Positions 10,552 through 23,300 are shown, counted from the stretch's first letter. The stretch: DNA of 64,000 bases from Zantedeschia hybrid cultivar (GCA_030544215.1 JARZZO010000003.1:24375879-24439878); one strand, 5' to 3'. Notes: a model not told the origin generated them from the sequence alone. Numbers and translations: made by a program.

Positions 10552-13238
10552 GTGGTATCAGAGCCAGGTTCCATTGTTTCTCGTCCCGTTTCGGCCTCCG
10601 ATTAATATTTCCATGTATTATTCTATGCGGTAGTTCGATCTTATTGCAGAATCCGTGTTCATCTGATGAACACAAATCATAAGAATAATTTTGATTATTA
10701 TTTTTATTATTCTGCAATTTTCAAATTTCTTTTTGGAACATTTTGTGTTCTTCGTGAGACGAAGAACGGCGTGGGTCTGCGTCCTTGTTCTGGCGTCCTC
10801 ATCAGATGGGGAGGTGACCAAGGGTCCTGGTATGACTAGGGACCCCATTGGTCACCGCCGACACCAACTGCCAGAGCCGGACTGTGTAGCCGGGTGGTAT
10901 GCGGTCGGATTCTCCATGGTTTTTGGAAGAACCGGAAAATAGCAAAGAAAAGGGGAAACCGAAGCCTTTTGGGGCTTCCATTGGCACCGGGTTAGACGCC
11001 AGCTCCATCGTCGAGGGCGACTGTGGCCTACCGGCGCCGACGTCGGATAGGGCGGCCCTGGCGCCGGGCACCACCACCTGCAACGGTTTTAAATGGCTCG
11101 GACAACAGCTATTTGGGGGGGGCCCTCGCCGGCGCCGTGCCCCACTGGCGTCGGGGGCGTCACCAGCGGAGTCGGCCGATGCCAGGGCAGGCCACCGGCG
11201 ACACTGTCGGTGCCCCACTTGCCGCCTTGCACACCTGGCCAGCGCCTGCAGGAAGTTTAAGATTAGGGTTTGGGGTGGAAGAGATGGGCTTGGGGGGCTC
11301 GGTCCCGAACCGGTCGGACCGGCCCGGGCCGGGTCCAGGGCCCGGTCGAACCAGGCCCGCACCAAGCGCCCACTGTGGGCGCCTGGTCCGAGCCCTAGCT
11401 CAGCCAGGGCCCAAGCCCTAAGGCTCAGCTCTTGTGGCTGAGCAACACTCTGATTTCTTTTCCCCATTAACCCATTAAAACCCCAAAATACCTAATTAAA
11501 CCCGATTGCCCATTTAATAATTAAATTGAATTTTAATTTAAAAATTCAAAATTGTTTTGAAACATTTAAATTATCATTCAATTTTAATTTTATTTGGCAT
11601 TAATGATTTTAAATCATTTATATTAACAAAGTGTTGTTAATAATTAGAATTAGTTATTAATTTAAATGTTAAATTAATAATTAATTTTAATTATCTAATT
11701 TAAGTGTTAAATTAGTAGTTATTAATTAATTGGAATTAATTGTTAGTTTAATTGTTAAATTGATGATTAATTTTAATTAACTAATATAATGGTTTAATTA
11801 GATGTTATTAATTATTGATTTAACAGTTAAATTAATAATTAATATTAATCCACTATCTAAGAGTTAGATTAGTAGTTAACTATTCATTTGTGTTAATTAT
11901 TAGTTTAATAGTTAAATTAGTGATTAACATTTATTAATTAACTAGTCTAATTGTTAAATTAGTAATTAATAACTTATTAGAATTGATTATTAATTTAAGT
12001 GTTAAATTAATGATTAATTTTAATTTACTGATCTAAGAGTTAGATTAGTAATTAATTATTAATAGTATAATTGTTAGATTATTAATATTATTTAATCTAA
12101 ATGTTAGATTGATTAATTATTAGAATTGTTCTAATTGTATGGAATAATCTGAAATTTATTAATTTGGAGTGTGTGTGCACATGTGATATGTCTTTTATAT
12201 GCTTTTAAGTTTTGATTTAATTGCATGTTAAGTAAATAAAATGAGTTTTTGAAATTCAAATGCTAATTTTGATTGGAACCCAGCCTTTTGAAAACCAAAC
12301 TTATTTAATTTCGAAAACTCTTTTATTTTAGCCATGTGATGCGCTAGTTCTTGTGTAGAATGTTTAAAACACACCGTGGTCATGAATGCACGTTGGATAT
12401 TTATTAATTGTTAATAAATAAAGGCCTGCATACCTCTCTCTCTCTTATGCTCCAATGTACTTCTACCTCCCTCTCTCTTGTACTCGTCATAAGGCCTTCT
12501 TATGTTTACATGTAAATTTAGATTTAAATGTAATATGACCGAGGCAACCGAGAAAGGAGCGAGGACGATCCATAGATGCAACCAGGAAGGTAATGTGATG
12601 GAGATCCTTTGCCCATGTGTTTGCATGGTTATCCAATATAAATATTATGTTAGATTGTGTGTGCGTTTGACTGTTGGCTCCAGTCAAACCCATTGTGCTA
12701 TCCATGACCACACTAGACATATATGTGATACAATGTTTTTATGTTTGATTGTAAATCAAAACAGGTATAGTGTTTATTAAATATATACGATATATTTGTA
12801 CACTATCACCTAGGAGAGACCAAGATAAAAGTTGTCTAAATACCATCGTCTAAATTCTAAGCAGTAACGTGAGTAGTTGAGAACTTACCGCGTGGTCTAC
12901 CATCGTTGTAGTTATAGGATTCAAATCACTTTAGGCATGTTTGTTGTGTTACCATAAGGCATGTTTAATTGTGAGGAGAAACTGTGGTTATGGCATTATA
13001 TGCCTATTTGATCGGGGTAGAGGAACCAGGTAGCTTTGTTGTGCTATCCATAAGGTCTGCATGCAAATCTATGCTCGTCTCGTAACGATGGTTAGCTTAG
13101 ACCAAAATTAGTGGCTTATTGTGCTATCCACAAGGCCATTAAATCTCTAGGGACCGAAGCTATGATCGGATATTGCAAGGCGTTGCAAGTCCCATGAGAT
13201 GGGTGCTCTTTGATTGTTTTACAGTTTTTTTGTGCTAT
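10552..13238 (+). other. Copia unit 2: primer site and leader (left part)
   Basis: The tRNA-iMet primer site directly follows the LTR. Two perfect hairpins follow: GTGTTCAT-CTG-ATGAACAC (10655-10673) and GTTCTTCGT-GAG-ACGAAGAAC (10747-10767). Next comes a long GC-rich cassette (about 10770-11450) whose sequence differs from the cassettes in the other two copies, then the AT-rich palindrome block (about 11470-12150), then the TTGTG-CTATC-CACAA segment. The leader is interrupted at 13238 by a solo LTR and resumes at 15598-15802. Confidence 0.85.
10747..10767 (+). promoter_or_regulatory. Conserved leader hairpin, Copia unit 2
   Basis: GTTCTTCGT - GAG - ACGAAGAAC, a 9-bp perfect stem. Its G-C pair at position 8 replaces the A-T pair of the hairpin at 3394. 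An adjacent 8-bp hairpin is at 10655-10673. Confidence 0.6.
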
Positions 13239-15597
13239 TGTAAGGACTGAGGCTTTCGGATTCGGTTTTCGGGGTCGGACCCTGTAGTTCAGGCTCCAGT
13301 GGGGCAGAGACTCTGTGATGTTTCGCGTCGAGCGGGCTCGACGCGGTTTAAATGGCGTCCACCGTTGCAGACGCGTTTTAGATTCTGCCACGTGGGTGCC
13401 ACGTGGGCTGGCTTTGGGCCGCGAGAGTACAGCCCTGTCGTGTCGTCTGAACGGCGTCCGCATGGGACGACGCCTTTCAGACTGCGACTCTGGGATTGTC
13501 AGAGTACGGCCCTGATATGTCTCCTGAACGGCGTCGGTAAAGAACGACGCGTTTCAGAGTCCTGTCAGAGCAGCCGTCACATCATCTGATGGGCGTCCGT
13601 CTATGTCGACGCGTTTTAGCCAATCTCTGGTTAACCCCGCGAGCCCTCCTTCTTTCCCTCATTTTCTTCCTCCTCTCTTTCTCTCCTCCCTTCCGGCGAT
13701 CCCGGCGGCAGCCCTTCTCCTTCCTCTTTTCCTTCCACCATTTCATCTTTCCCTCCACTCCATCCCATACCTAGCTCCCACCACTACCACCTCCACGTCC
13801 ACTGCGGCGTTTTACTCTCCGGACGGCGGCCGACGTCATGGCGGAGTAAGGACGACCACGGCGGTACCGGCGGCGGCGTGGGGCGAGTCGGGTGGACGGC
13901 TTGAAGCTTGGAGGAGTTCAAGTAACCGGTAGGGTGACGATCCCCTTTGTGTTCTATGTTCAAACCATGATTCTTCCTCCTAAAGCATGTTTTAGATCTA
14001 TGATTCCGGGGGGTAGAACAAGCATGTTTAGGAGCTCTTCTTGATAAAATGGGGGATTTCTATGAATGCGGTTTCCTGATGGTTGGATTCGCCCCTCTTT
14101 CTCCTCTGTTTTGGGTGATTTTGGGATTTTTGGGGTTGAAAAGGGGAGCCCTCGGGCTCATGACAGACCTGGTTCCTGGCGTTGAAAGACGTCGTGCATG
14201 AACGACGCCTTTTCGAAGGGCGTCGGGCCATCATGACGCCTTTTAGGCAGGAATCGTCGTACTAAGGTTCTGTCAGTTCGGGAATTCTGGGACTAAAAGA
14301 CGTCATGGGTGGACGACGCGATTCGGAATAGCGTCGGGTAACCATGACGCCTTTTAAGGCAGAAATCCCTTGGTTAATGGTTTCTGTAAATTCTGGATTT
14401 CTGTGTTGAATGGCGTCTGAGGATGTTGACGCCTTTTAAAAAGGCGACCACTCGTGTCGACGCCTTTTAGGCCAGTATCTGAGGCCAGTGTTTTTTATAA
14501 ACCAGTACATGGAGCTTGAATGGCGTCGGCCTTGGGCGACGTGATTCAAGACAAAACTACACTAATTCATGCCAGTAAAATGTGTTCATACTGCTAGATA
14601 GTTGGTTAGTGTATGCCCTAGTGTACTCGGTAGAGATGGATTCTTTATGACCGGATGGTATTACGTTATGTGTTATGCGATCGCGGACTTCTCACGTGAC
14701 CGGATCGTACTGTGCTGGGTTTTGTGTTACTGTGGACCTGGAGTGACAGTTGTAGCACTTTATCACCCTGTGCTGGTGTAGGTGGAGCACAGCGTCGGTG
14801 GGGGCGTGGGCGGGGTGAAGCCTAGTGAGAGAGGGTCACCTGGTGAACCCCGGGGTCAGCTAGTACCGGTGTGGGCGTGGTACATTCGGAGTGTCACTCA
14901 TGCTGAGGGAAGGAGTAACCACCTGAGCCAGTTGGGCCGGAGTAGCTAGAGTGCTATCCGAGGGGTTACTGCTTGGTCTCAGCGGGTAGAGGTTTTTCCT
15001 ACTGTTGTTTGCGTGGTTGGCATGTTCTATCGAGACGGCAGTTGTAGGTTCCTTAGTCGTCTGGTTTAGAAATATGCATGATTAATACTTTTCGACTGCA
15101 TGTTATTTCAAGTTGAAAATTACGAATTGTACTTACCACTGTGCTTGTTACTTTACCGTCGGTTGTGTTTTACACTTGTGGGTGTGTGTGCGTGGGCAGT
15201 GGGGATCGAAGGATCCCTACTGAGTCTTGTCTTTAAGACTCACCCCTGCGGTTTTCAGGTGAGGACTCCCAGCAGACCTAGCGAGGAGAGTGTGGCCGTG
15301 TGTTGAGCGCCGTCAGCGGTTATTCCGGGGTATGCCCCGACGTAGTTGTTATTTTATTTCTGGCCTGTATGTTTAATTATTTCCTTTCTGTCGGAGTATG
15401 TAATTATTTGCTGTATCGAGTCGCATTTTAATAATTTTAATTCCTGCACTTTCATTTCAATTCAATGCGATGTGAATGTTTAGCTTAATTTATTATTTAT
15501 TTTCCAGACTTACTTAGATCCTAGTTTGGTCCCAAATTAATGATTCGGTACCCATTTAGTAATCGGATCCCCGATTATAGGGTGGCGGGTCGTTACA
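13239..15597 (+). mobile_element. Solo Tekay-like Gypsy LTR with TSD GCTAT
   Basis: Begins TGTAAGGACTGAGGC and ends GGCGGGTCGTTACA, 2359 bp. It is the same family as the LTRs of 50230-59659 but in the opposite orientation. GCTAT precedes it (13234-13238) and follows it (15598-15602), a perfect 5-bp target duplication. Removing it with one GCTAT restores the Copia leader motif TTGTGCTATCCACAA. No internal sequence remains, so it is a solo LTR made by LTR-LTR recombination. It carries many GCGTC-N10-GACGC dyads. Short ORFs in it have no family match and are LTR artefacts. Confidence 0.93.
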
Positions 15598-15802
15598 GCT
15601 ATCCACAAGGTTGTACTACAAGTCATTGAGATTCTGATCCCCACTAGGAGACTGTCAGCGTCTCCCATTCTATATAGCTGAGGGTTATACAGTCTGTCGA
15701 AAATTAGTGGGAGTTAAAACTTGAACAAAAGACCATGTCTTGTTTAAATTTTAATAATTGAACATCTGCTAAATAGATTTTATTCATCTCCTGTAGGGAA
15801 TA
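15598..15802 (+). other. Copia unit 2 leader (right part)
   Basis: Continues the leader after the nested LTR and matches 5770-5974. It includes the block TTAGTGGGAGTTAAAACTTG just upstream of gag and contains no gene. Confidence 0.85.
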
Positions 15803-18800
15803 ATGTCATTGTATAACCCACTCTGTGGTATACTTGATGCCAAACGTTTGGCTAGCCTGAACTACTCGGATTGGTTTAGAAACATGAAGAATGTCTTCAG
15901 ATATGAGCACTTTGACTATGTCCTTAGAGCTGATCTGCCTGCTGAACTGGCATTGGATGCCCTTAAGACAGAGATGATACCTAACGTTAAAAGATTGAAG
16001 GACAAAGGCAAAGGAGTAGTAAAAGGTGACTGCTTCTACTGTAAGCAGAATGATCATCGGAAGAGGAACTGTAAGGAGTTCCTCAATGACAAAGCTCATG
16101 AAAAAATGAAGTTGTCTGAAGCTTCAGATATCTATATGATAGATGTCAACTTGTCAGTCAAAGATTCCATATCTTGGGTATTAGATACCGGATGTGCTTC
16201 TGATATCTGTCATGATGTGTAGATGCTGACAAGTAAGCGCAAGCTGAGAAAAGACGAGGTGGAATTGAGGCTAAGAAATGGCGCAAAAGTTGCGGCGGTC
16301 GCTGTTGGGACAGCAAACCTCAAGCTTCCATCATGAGACATTTTATTATTAGAAGATTGTTATTATATTCCTATCATAATAAAGAACATCATATCAGTAT
16401 CTTGTTTGGACAAGATAGGATATAGGTTAAGTATTGAGAATAGAAGCTGTTCGATTTATTATGGTAATAAATCAATAGATTCGACATCTTTAGTCAACGG
16501 ACTATATCTTTTAGATGTTTCTTATTACAATCTTCATATTGACAATGCTTTTAAGAAGAGGAAGAATTGTCTGAACCAAGCCCACATGTGGCATTATAGA
16601 CTTGGTCATATTGGTGAAAGCAGGCTGCAAAAGTTGCACCGACATGGTTAGTTAATAACATTCGATTAGGAATCGTTTGCGACATGTGAGTCCTACCTTA
16701 TGGGAAAGATAGTAAAGTCTCCATTTACTGGACATGGAGAACGTGCTAAGGACATTTTGGAACTAATACATTCAGATGTATGTGGTCTAATGTCCACCTA
16801 AGCCAAAGGTGGTTTTTCATACTTCATCATGTTCACCGATGATTTCTCAAGATTCGGCTGTGTACTTAATGAAGTACAAGTCGGAGGCATTTGAGAAGTT
16901 CAAGGAGTTCAAGAATGAGGTAGGGAAGCAGTTAGGAAAGAGTATTAAAGCTCTTCAAGCAAATCGAGGAGGAGAATACTTGAATATTAGTTTCACACAA
17001 TTCCTAAAGGATAATTGTATCCTTTCTCAGTTGACCCCTCTATATACACTACAAATGAATGGTGTATTAGAAAGGAGAAATCGCACCTTGTTGGACATGG
17101 TGCGATCCATGATGAGCTTTTCGGGATTACCAGTGTCCCTCTCGGGGTATGCTCTAGAGTCAGCAACATTACCTACTGAACAGAGTACTGAGTAAGTCGG
17201 TGGCCTCTACTCCATATGAGATATGGAAAGGCAGAAAACTAGAATTTAAACATGTTAAAGTCTGGGGTTGTCGTGCTCATGTAAAGAGGCATGATCCAGA
17301 CAAGCTGGAATCACAAACTGATAAATGCAGATTTGTGGGATATCCAAAGGAAATCTTTGGATACTACTTTTACCATCCTGGTGAACAAAAGGTGTTTGTC
17401 GCCAGGAAAGCTGTCTATCTGGAAGAGGAATACCTTTTCTAGGAGGAGAGTGGGAGTAAAATAGTACTGGAAGAGGTTCCAGATCTCCAAATAGTTGCAT
17501 TATCATCAGATGAGATATTAGTTCCTAAATCTGTTCAAGTACATACAAATGAGCCTCGTAGATCTGGTAGATTACCTAGACTACCCGAACGATATGTAGG
17601 ACATATCGTTGAAGGTGAGTTTAAGGTAGAATATAATAAGGATGATGATCCTAAAACCTACCAGGAGGCCATAGAAGGTCTAGAAGCTGGGAAATGGCGA
17701 GAAGCCATAAACTCAGAAATCCAGTCTATGTACATTAACTAAATTTGGAACTTAGAGTATTTACCCGAGGGTATTGTACCCATCGGATGCAAGTGGATCT
17801 TTAAGGGAAAGATCGGTGCTGATGGATGGATCGACACTTATAAGGAAAGATTGGTGGCAAAGGGATATCGTCAAAGGCAAGGAATTGACTATGACGAGAC
17901 ATTCTCACCAGTTGCCATGATAAAGTCGATCAGAGTTCGACTTGCCATTGCTGCACACCTCGATTACGAAATTTGGCAGATGGATATGAAGACTGCCTTC
18001 CTCAACGGTAACCTTGAGGAAGAGATGTATATGATACAACCAGAAGGTTTCACATCCAAAAAATCTACAGATAAAGTGTGCAAGCTTTAGAGGTCCATTT
18101 ATGGACTGAAGTAGGCTTCTCGGAGCTAGAACATAAGATTTGACGAGGCTGTCAAGTCTTATGACTTTATTAAGAATGAAGATGAGCCTTGTGTGTACAA
18201 GAAGACTAGTGGGAGCGCAGTTACCTTCTTAGTTCTTTACGTAGATGACATACTACTCATTGGGAATGATATAGCTATGATGTCAACGGTAAAGATTTGG
18301 TTGTTGAGAAATTTCTCCATGAAGGATTTGGGAGAAGCATCCTAAACATTGGGAATACGGATCTATAGAGATAGATCAAAGTGGATGCTTGGAATGACTT
18401 AATTCTTGTACATAGATACCATAGTCAAAAGGTTTGGCATGAAAAATTCCAAGAGAGGTCTCATACCGATGAGACATGGAATTAATCTCTCAAAGGAACA
18501 ATCCCTTAAGACTCCTAATGAGAGGGCATTCATAGATAGAGTACCCTATGCCTCTTCCATATGATCTATCATGTATGCCATGCTATGTACATGGCCTGAT
18601 GTTGCATATGTTCTAAGTGTTACGAGCAGATTTAAGACTAATCCAGACGAAGAGCACTGGAAGGCAGTGAAATATATAATTAAGTACTTGAGAACGGAGG
18701 CGTGTTTACTTTGAACGGAGGCGCAGTGTGCTGGAAGAGTTCCAAGCAAGCAACCACTGCAGATTCAACGACTGAAGCTGAGTACATCGCTGCAGCTGAA

Positions 18801-19121
18801 GCCGCCAAGGAAGCAGTGTGGTTGAAGAAATTCATCACCGACCTTGGCGTAGTTCCCAGTATCTCTGAACATGTTCCGCTGTTGTGCAACAACAATGGAG
18901 CCATTGCGCAAGTGAAAGAGTCGCGGTCTCATCAGAAATCGAAGCATATTCTGAGGCGCTTTCATCTTATCAGAGAGATCATATCCAAAGGAGATGTAGT
19001 GGTAGAAAGAGTTCTATCAGTCAACAATGTACAAGATCCACTGACAAAGCCGTTGGCTCAAATTGTGTTTGAGTGTCACCTAGAGTCTATAGGCTTACTG
19101 TATAAAGGTGATTGGCTTTAG
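15803..19121 (+). pseudogene. Copia unit 2 gag-pol, decayed
   Basis: Same TNT1-type polyprotein as unit 1. Gag starts MSLYNPLCGILDA and has the same internal gag deletion, then zinc knuckle CFYCKQNDHRKRNC and protease LDTGCAS (intact DTG). A TAG follows at 16220. Integrase pieces are at 16406-16651 and 16809-17442; it shares the TAA before AKGGFSYF with unit 1 and the 2-bp frameshifting loss after SRFG with the copy at 46270. RT keeps the catalytic YVDD (about 18238). In RNase H, roughly 100 bp are missing near 18692 compared with 48100-48210. The C-terminus is intact (LLYKGDWL, 19121). Many further stops are present. It is non-functional. Confidence 0.88.
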
Positions 19122-19135
19122 TCCAAGTGGGAGAT

Positions 19136-20691
19136 TGTTAGTCTTAGGTTGCCTACAAGCCAATATGACTTTGTAGTCTTATTCATTTTATTAATGTAAT
19201 GGCAATATTTCATTATGAGTAAATTCGAATTATCGTCTCATAATAAAGTCCGTGAATATGTGCGATAGTGATCAGATTATGATGAGATCATACTTGTGAG
19301 ACTGATTACATAAACATACATATTCTTAATAGTTCTTAGTCGGAGGATATCCGAGAAGAACATCGGATATCTGGTTAGGCTAGTACAGATTACTCCCGCT
19401 CATTAGATGAGGGTAACTAATCTTATAGTCACTTGTGTGGAGACACTAAGGCGAATCTGTAGGTGCTCATTAGAGAATGAGATCACTGAACTGATCTGAC
19501 TGAATCGCTGGATGGTATTGTACCTCACTATCAACCAGCTTGATTCTATTGTCGCAGTTGCATGGATGGTCCTCGGACGTGAGACACCAAGGACACCTTG
19601 TCGGTGGACTTCTGTGCTTTGACTTTGATTTATGAATCTCTAACCACGGGATTCTAAACAGCCAAAGATCGGGTACAGCGGCATACCGTCAAAAGGAATT
19701 AAGTAAAAATAAGGAATCATTCCCTCTCGGTACTTAAAGAGAGAATGCTCTAAGAAGGATGCGCGAAGTCCCTAGCCAGGGCGGACGATAATATCGGGAA
19801 AGGAGTTTTCCAATATTATTCAGCAGCATCTGATCCAAGTGAGTCAACTGGTTAGGGTTTGACAGTACATCATACATTGAGTTGACTCGAGAGCATTGTA
19901 CGAATGAAGGATTATATCCACGCGGTAACTGTCAGCGGAAAGGTTCCAAGAGTGGGTTACTTAACCCCGATACTTTCGGGGTTCACGCGGTGTTGCTTGG
20001 CACCCAACGTGATCGGAGGCCCGATCGAATTCGATATGCGACATCAATTCAGTTGATTAATTAATTAATATGAGTTATTAATTGATTAATCAGGCCAGTG
20101 AGGAGTCACTGGACTTATTGGGCCATTAACCGGACTGGTTATTGGTTCTAGAGGGTCACACGTAAATGATTCTCAAGGCGATGGATAAATAAGTGGGTTT
20201 TATATAAACCGGGGGGTTTTTATGAAAAACCGCGCGGTTAGTATAAAATGTAGCGAACAGGCTGAGCAAGCAAAGCAGCTGCTAACCATAGCCGCCCTCT
20301 CCTCCCTTTCTCTCTCTCTCTGGCTCCCCAGGTCGGATCCGGATCCCCGGATCTACTCCGCCCCTTCTCCGACTTCCGTTCAACGGCAAATCGTCTGCGC
20401 GTTGTGGATATCGTTGCGGCGAACGGCGGAGGTTTCGTGGCTACGAAGAACGAGGAATGTGAGGATATCTACCGCGAGGAGGATCGCATGGACTCAGCTA
20501 GAGGCCGGGCACTTGCGCGGCTTGCAGTGTCACACTGATGGAACCGAACGGTTGAGGATTCGAATCTGCACACGGTAAGACTTCGATTATCCGATAATCA
20601 ATTTCTATTTTTGAAACGGGAACGGATTGTAGGTTTTAATCTTTATTTTCCACTGCATTTTTGCGATCCGGAGGAACTCGAGAACCCAATA
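19136..20691 (+). mobile_element. Copia LTR C
   Basis: Starts TGTTAGTCTTAGGTTGCC after the polypurine tract and ends CCCAATA, where the other LTRs end CCCAACA. 1556 bp, with TATA box at 20201-20208. It is the right end of the tandem array. It is not followed by flanking DNA with a target duplication but directly by an inverted piece of the same LTR. Confidence 0.9.
20201..20208 (+). promoter_or_regulatory. TATA box of Copia LTR C
   Basis: TATATAAA in the same context as the other LTRs of the family. Confidence 0.5.
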
Positions 20692-21414
20692 GGTGTACTG
20701 TCTAACCCTAACTGGTTGACTCACTTGGACTGGATGCTACCGACTAATATCGGAAAACTCTTTTCCCGATATTATCGTCCACCCTGGCCAGGGACTTCTG
20801 CGCATCCTTCCTATAGCATTCTCTCTTTAAGTACCGATATTATCGTCCTCCCTTCGACGGTATTCCGTTGTACCCGATCCTTGGCTGTTTAGAATCCCGT
20901 GGTTAGAGATTCATAAACTAAGGTCAAAGCACAGAAGTCCTCCGACAAGGTGTCCTTGGTGTCTCACGTCCGAGGACCATCCATGCAACTGCGACAATAG
21001 AATCAAGCTGGTTGACAGTGAGGTACAATACCATCCAGTGATTCAGTCAGATCAGTTCAGTGATCTCATTCTCTAATGAGCACCTACAGATTCGCCTTAG
21101 TGTCTCCACACAAGTGACTATAAGATCAGTTACCCTCATCTAATGAGCGGGAGTAATCTGTACTAGTCTAACCTGATATCCGATGTTCTTCTCGGATATC
21201 CTCCGACTAAGAACTATTAAGAATATGTGTGTTTAAGTAATTAGTCTCACAAGTATGATCTCATAATAATCTGATCACTATCGCACATATTCACGGACTT
21301 CATTATGAGACGATAATAACGAATTATACATAATGAATATATTGCCATTATATATATTAATAAATGAACGAGATTACAAAGTCATATTGCCTTGTAGTCT
21401 CCCTAAGACTAACA
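20692..21414 (-). mobile_element. Inverted partial Copia LTR closing the array
   Basis: On the minus strand it begins TGTTAGTCTTAGGGAG and matches roughly the first half of the Copia LTR. It joins LTR C tail to middle at 20691/20692. It keeps a few bases of the reverse-complement polypurine tract (AATCCCACC) at 21415-21423, then unrelated Transposase_28 sequence starts. A duplicated GATATTATCGTCC block (about 20766 and 20838) marks a local rearrangement. Confidence 0.85.
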
Positions 21415-21530
21415 AATCCCACCAGACTATCGGAAATGGCCACTCCTCGCCGGCCGAATAGTCGACCTAGAAAAAGGCATCCTTACAGCCTTGCGGAGGA
21501 AATGACGAAAGGGCAGCGGTTGCCGCTTCC

Positions 21531-21950
21531 CTAGAATTGAAGGAAGTCATGGGCACCAGAAATCTGGTAGCGGCGGATGTAGATGAGATGGCAGAACACG
21601 TCGTCTAGAGGCCTAGCATGATCGACAGCATGCGCCTGGACAAGGAAGGCAATGGCCAAATACTAGGAGTTCGGCAGGACCTGGGAAGGCACAACAGAGA
21701 AGAGCCGCAGCAGGTCAATGAGAAAAGGAGAGATTGGGAAGTGAAACCTGGCCTCGAACATGGTCTCAGTCGCCATGAAAGAGCTGGAGGTACCACAGTA
21801 CAAACGATCCTCCGCCGCAAGTACTCGCAGACCAAACTCACTAGATATTCGGAATTGCTCCCTGATCCAAGCTAGGTCGCCTTCAGCAACCGTAGACGTC
21901 GTAAGAGCAGCTTGATCATAAGCCACCCCGTTTGTGTAGTTGGGAGCCAT
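21531..21950 (-). pseudogene. Transposase_28-type gene, second copy, truncated
   Basis: On the minus strand it starts MAPNYTNGV at 21950. It contains the front of the plant Transposase_28 (putative gypsy-type transposon) domain: METMFEARFHFPI-like text, then PSQVLPNS. An in-frame TAG stands where the neighbouring copy has Trp (PNSW), consistent with TGG to TAG. In-frame similarity continues to about 21531, after which the domain ends near the junction with the Copia LTR. It is an N-terminal fragment in tandem with the gene at 22155-24743. The two copies are clearly diverged. Confidence 0.65.
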
Positions 21951-22154
21951 CTGAAAAGGGATTCAAAGCAAAGAAATTTAGAAAAGAAGAAGAGAACAGA
22001 TGTGGGATGGCCAGTTCACCTCTCTACCTCCCCATATAGAAGGTGTAAACCAAACGCCCCGCTCTTCCAATTCCACTGCATTTAATGCAGGATACCTCCC
22101 CGATGCCACCTTTCATATGTTTATCATTTGACTGGTCAAAACTGTCATCAGGAG

Positions 22155-22511
22155 TTACAAAAAGAGGCTCCCTATAAGCCAAAAAAGGTAACCAAAACAA
22201 GAAGTGTAATGGTCACTAAGCCACGTCTCCTCCTTCCACGCCACCCCCGAAAGTTTCATCGAACCAACTGCCCAAAGCCTTCTCAACATCGGCGACCCCC
22301 CTTTCGTACCCCTTGCGGTAAGCGAGGGCATACGGCAGGCATATCTCTCCAGCTCCTGGTGAAATTCCTCTGAAGCCTTGAAATTTGGAACCCCAGCAAC
22401 ACGACCTTCCTCATGGGCAACGTCAACCTCCCAGCGAGCGGCGACCAGCTTCCGGTGAAGATTTGCCATCTCCTCCCTCATCCGCACTGATGATGATTCA
22501 GCTTCGGACAA
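22155..22511 (-). pseudogene. Transposase_28 gene, C-terminal coiled-coil exon
   Basis: Encodes SSVRMREEMANLHRKLVAAR, a short predicted coiled coil, then FKASEEFHQELERYA. These regularly follow the domain in this plant family. It lies downstream, on the same strand, of the domain exon at 24050-24743 and is probably a late exon of the same gene. The frame up to 22875 (minus strand) is broken or spliced, so the exact exon limits are uncertain. Confidence 0.45.
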
Positions 22512-22888
22512 ATACTACGAAGGCAGAAAATCTCCACCGAGGAGTCTGATAGCTCCTATTGCAAGGTCTCCGACCGGCAGACCTCCTTCTCCTAAAGATC
22601 GCGCAAGGCTGTCCAATCAAGGTCGGCCTGGGCCAAAAACGCGGGAGTCCTGGCACGACCGAGATCACCCCCCGTAGGCGAGGTACCGCAGGCGTATGAG
22701 TCCCCTCCAGAAAGAAAGGACCTTTAGAAGATGAAATCGGCCTTTTTAGTGAAGACAAGATTGCCGATCGGACCGGTTTGTTCACACGGAGGTGTCGGAG
22801 CCGTTCCAGGTAGAAATTTGCCGCCAACACCTCAATTGTGGCAACCATAGAGAGAGGATCCCCTCTGTATTCCACAATTGGGGGATGG

Positions 22889-23230
22889 TCAGGAGTCCGC
22901 CATGACTTGGGGGCTCGCCGAATCCCTCGGGGTCGTTTCTAGATCTCGAGGTTCAGGCTCCTGTGTTGCTGGCACCCCGAGGGGAAGAACTGATGGCTCG
23001 ATCGCACACGATACCGGTCCCTCCCCGGCGTCTACCGATCCCTCAGCGACGTCAGCCGGTCTCGCGGCGACATCCGCCGTTTCTTCACCAACACTTGTTT
23101 CCTTGGAGCCCGTCGCCAAAAGTCCTGTCGCCCTCGCCTCAAGCTCCTCGCTGATCGTTGCTCCAGAAAGCAGGGATAAAAGAGACCCGATCATGAAGTA
23201 AAACGAGAACCGCACCGGACCGGTGAGCAA
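22889..23230 (-). pseudogene. Transposase_28 gene, Glu/Ala-rich linker segment
   Basis: Contains EELEARATGLLATGSKE and a Pro/Glu-rich tail (QEPEPRDLETTPRD) of low complexity. It fits the variable region that separates domain and coiled coil in this family. It is on the same strand and in order with its neighbours. It may be an exon or part of one; no conserved motif is present. Confidence 0.35.
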
Positions 23231-23300
23231 AAGCTGAGCAGAATAACATACCTACTAGAAGAATGCCGTGACGAAGCCTCTTCAACTGTCGGGCCCCTAG

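Noticed and set aside
10802..11467. Long overlapping frames on both strands (up to 221 residues) in the Copia unit 2 leader
   Set aside because: They are Arg/Pro/Ala/Gly-rich and open on both strands because the cassette is GC-rich; not conserved in the other two leaders.
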